From NCBI GenBank assembly GCA_003500135.1, contig DNTA01000309.1, positions 1-15,189 of the forward strand: a stretch of 15,189 bases of DNA, read 5' to 3'. Positions 14,602 through 15,189 of the stretch are shown here, in pieces (within the stretch, counting starts at the first letter, position 1; every line of letters begins with the position of its first letter). The stretch comes from Cytophagales bacterium (GTDB lineage Bacteria > Bacteroidota > Bacteroidia > Cytophagales > Cyclobacteriaceae). The notes under the pieces were generated by a model. That model searched no databases. It was not told the DNA's origin and saw only the letters and a program-made list of their open reading frames with translations. A program made the position numbers and the translations under genes.

Positions 14602-15189
14602 TTATGAGCTACTAACCTCACCGGAAGTAATAATGTTTTCGTTAACCTCATCCTTTTCGATGAGACCGTCTTTCAGTCGTATGATGCGGTGTGCGTAATG
14701 GGCAATATCGTCTTCATGTGTTACCATGATAATAGTATTCCCTTTTTTGTGGAGTTCTTCAAATAATCCCATTATCTCGTAGGATGTTTTAGAATCCAGG
14801 TTTCCCGTAGGTTCGTCAGCCAGAATAATACTGGGATCGTTTACCAATGCACGAGCGATGGCAACCCTCTGTCGCTGACCACCTGAGAGCTCGTTGGGTT
14901 TATGGTGGGCACGATTGCCCAATCCAACGCTATCGAGGGTCTCCATAGCCCTTTCATCTCGTTCAGATTTACCATAGCCTGCATAAACAAGCGGCAAAGC
15001 GACATTTTCCAACGCGCTGGCCCTGGGAAGCAGGTTAAAGGTTTGAAATACAAATCCTATTTCTTTATTTCTGATTTCGGCCAACTCATTTTCAGAAAGG
15101 TTGCTTACATTATTTTTATTCAATACATATTCCCCCGAAGTTGGAGTATCCAGGCAGCCAATAATATTCATCAGGGTTGATTTGCCCGA
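14602..15189 (-). CDS. ABC transporter ATP-binding protein, MacB/LolD type (partial, 5' end missing)
   Basis: ATPase subunit of an ABC system of the MacB/LolD/FtsE class, which powers lipoprotein extraction, efflux or other envelope tasks at the inner membrane. The visible 195 residues begin inside Walker A ([11 protein letters not shown]) and contain the Q-loop ([18 protein letters not shown]), the signature [15 protein letters not shown], Walker [14 protein letters not shown] and the H-loop MVTHEDD. The beginning, including the first half of the P-loop, lies beyond the right edge; an internal ATG at 15171 is not the start. The C-terminus continues about 30 residues past the H-loop, as usual. 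The permease partner is not seen, so the substrate cannot be assigned. Confidence 0.93.
   Translation of the reverse strand, partial: SGKSTLMNIIGCLDTPTSGEYVLNKNNVSNLSENELAEIRNKEIGFVFQTFNLLPRASALENVALPLVYAGYGKSERDERAMETLDSVGLGNRAHHKPNELSGGQRQRVAIARALVNDPSIILADEPTGNLDSKTSYEIMGLFEELHKKGNTIIMVTHEDDIAHYAHRIIRLKDGLIEKDEVNENIITSGEVSSS

Overview
The window looks like a chromosomal segment from a member of the Bacteroidetes, probably in or near the order Cytophagales. Four observations point there: the protein families present, in particular a fused alpha+beta E1 dehydrogenase and a YtxJ bacilliredoxin; the lack of Shine-Dalgarno sequences before most starts; several upstream regions carrying the Bacteroidetes -7 element TAnnTTTG, two of them with a TTG or TTTG exactly 19 nt upstream; and AT-rich intergenic DNA. 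The order-level placement is inference. No mobile element, tRNA, rRNA or CRISPR array was seen.

Layout. Bases 1-205 hold no gene; they carry two candidate terminators for lipA and a candidate promoter for a gene lying off the left edge. On the minus strand follow lipA (lipoyl synthase), an exported probable beta-barrel protein, ytxJ (bacilliredoxin-like), a 714-residue very basic exported repeat protein one base upstream of ytxJ, and the fused E1 alpha/beta 2-oxoacid dehydrogenase. A 90-base divergent intergenic region then leads to plus-strand genes: an M16 zinc peptidase, a WbqC-family protein one base further on, and clpC. A strong bidirectional terminator separates clpC from the converging minus-strand set ilvE - small exported protein - prfB. 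Last come a PduO-type cobalamin adenosyltransferase and a MacB/LolD-type ABC ATPase cut by the right edge.

How the genes fit together. Most are housekeeping genes. IlvE, the E1 dehydrogenase, LipA (which makes the lipoyl cofactor of the E2 partner) and the adenosyltransferase (coenzyme B12 for methylmalonyl-CoA mutase) can be read as steps or cofactor suppliers of branched-chain amino acid breakdown to succinyl-CoA, although they are not one operon. ClpC serves proteolysis and prfB serves termination.

The two points most worth a second look are the prfB gene and the repeat protein. prfB needs a programmed +1 frameshift at a canonical AGGGGG-TAT-CTT-TGA-C site, and a simple ORF call would truncate it by 51 residues. 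The repeat protein at 2302-4446 matches no family I recognise. I found no convincing evidence of a wholly new multi-gene system; the repeat-protein/ytxJ pair is the best candidate.
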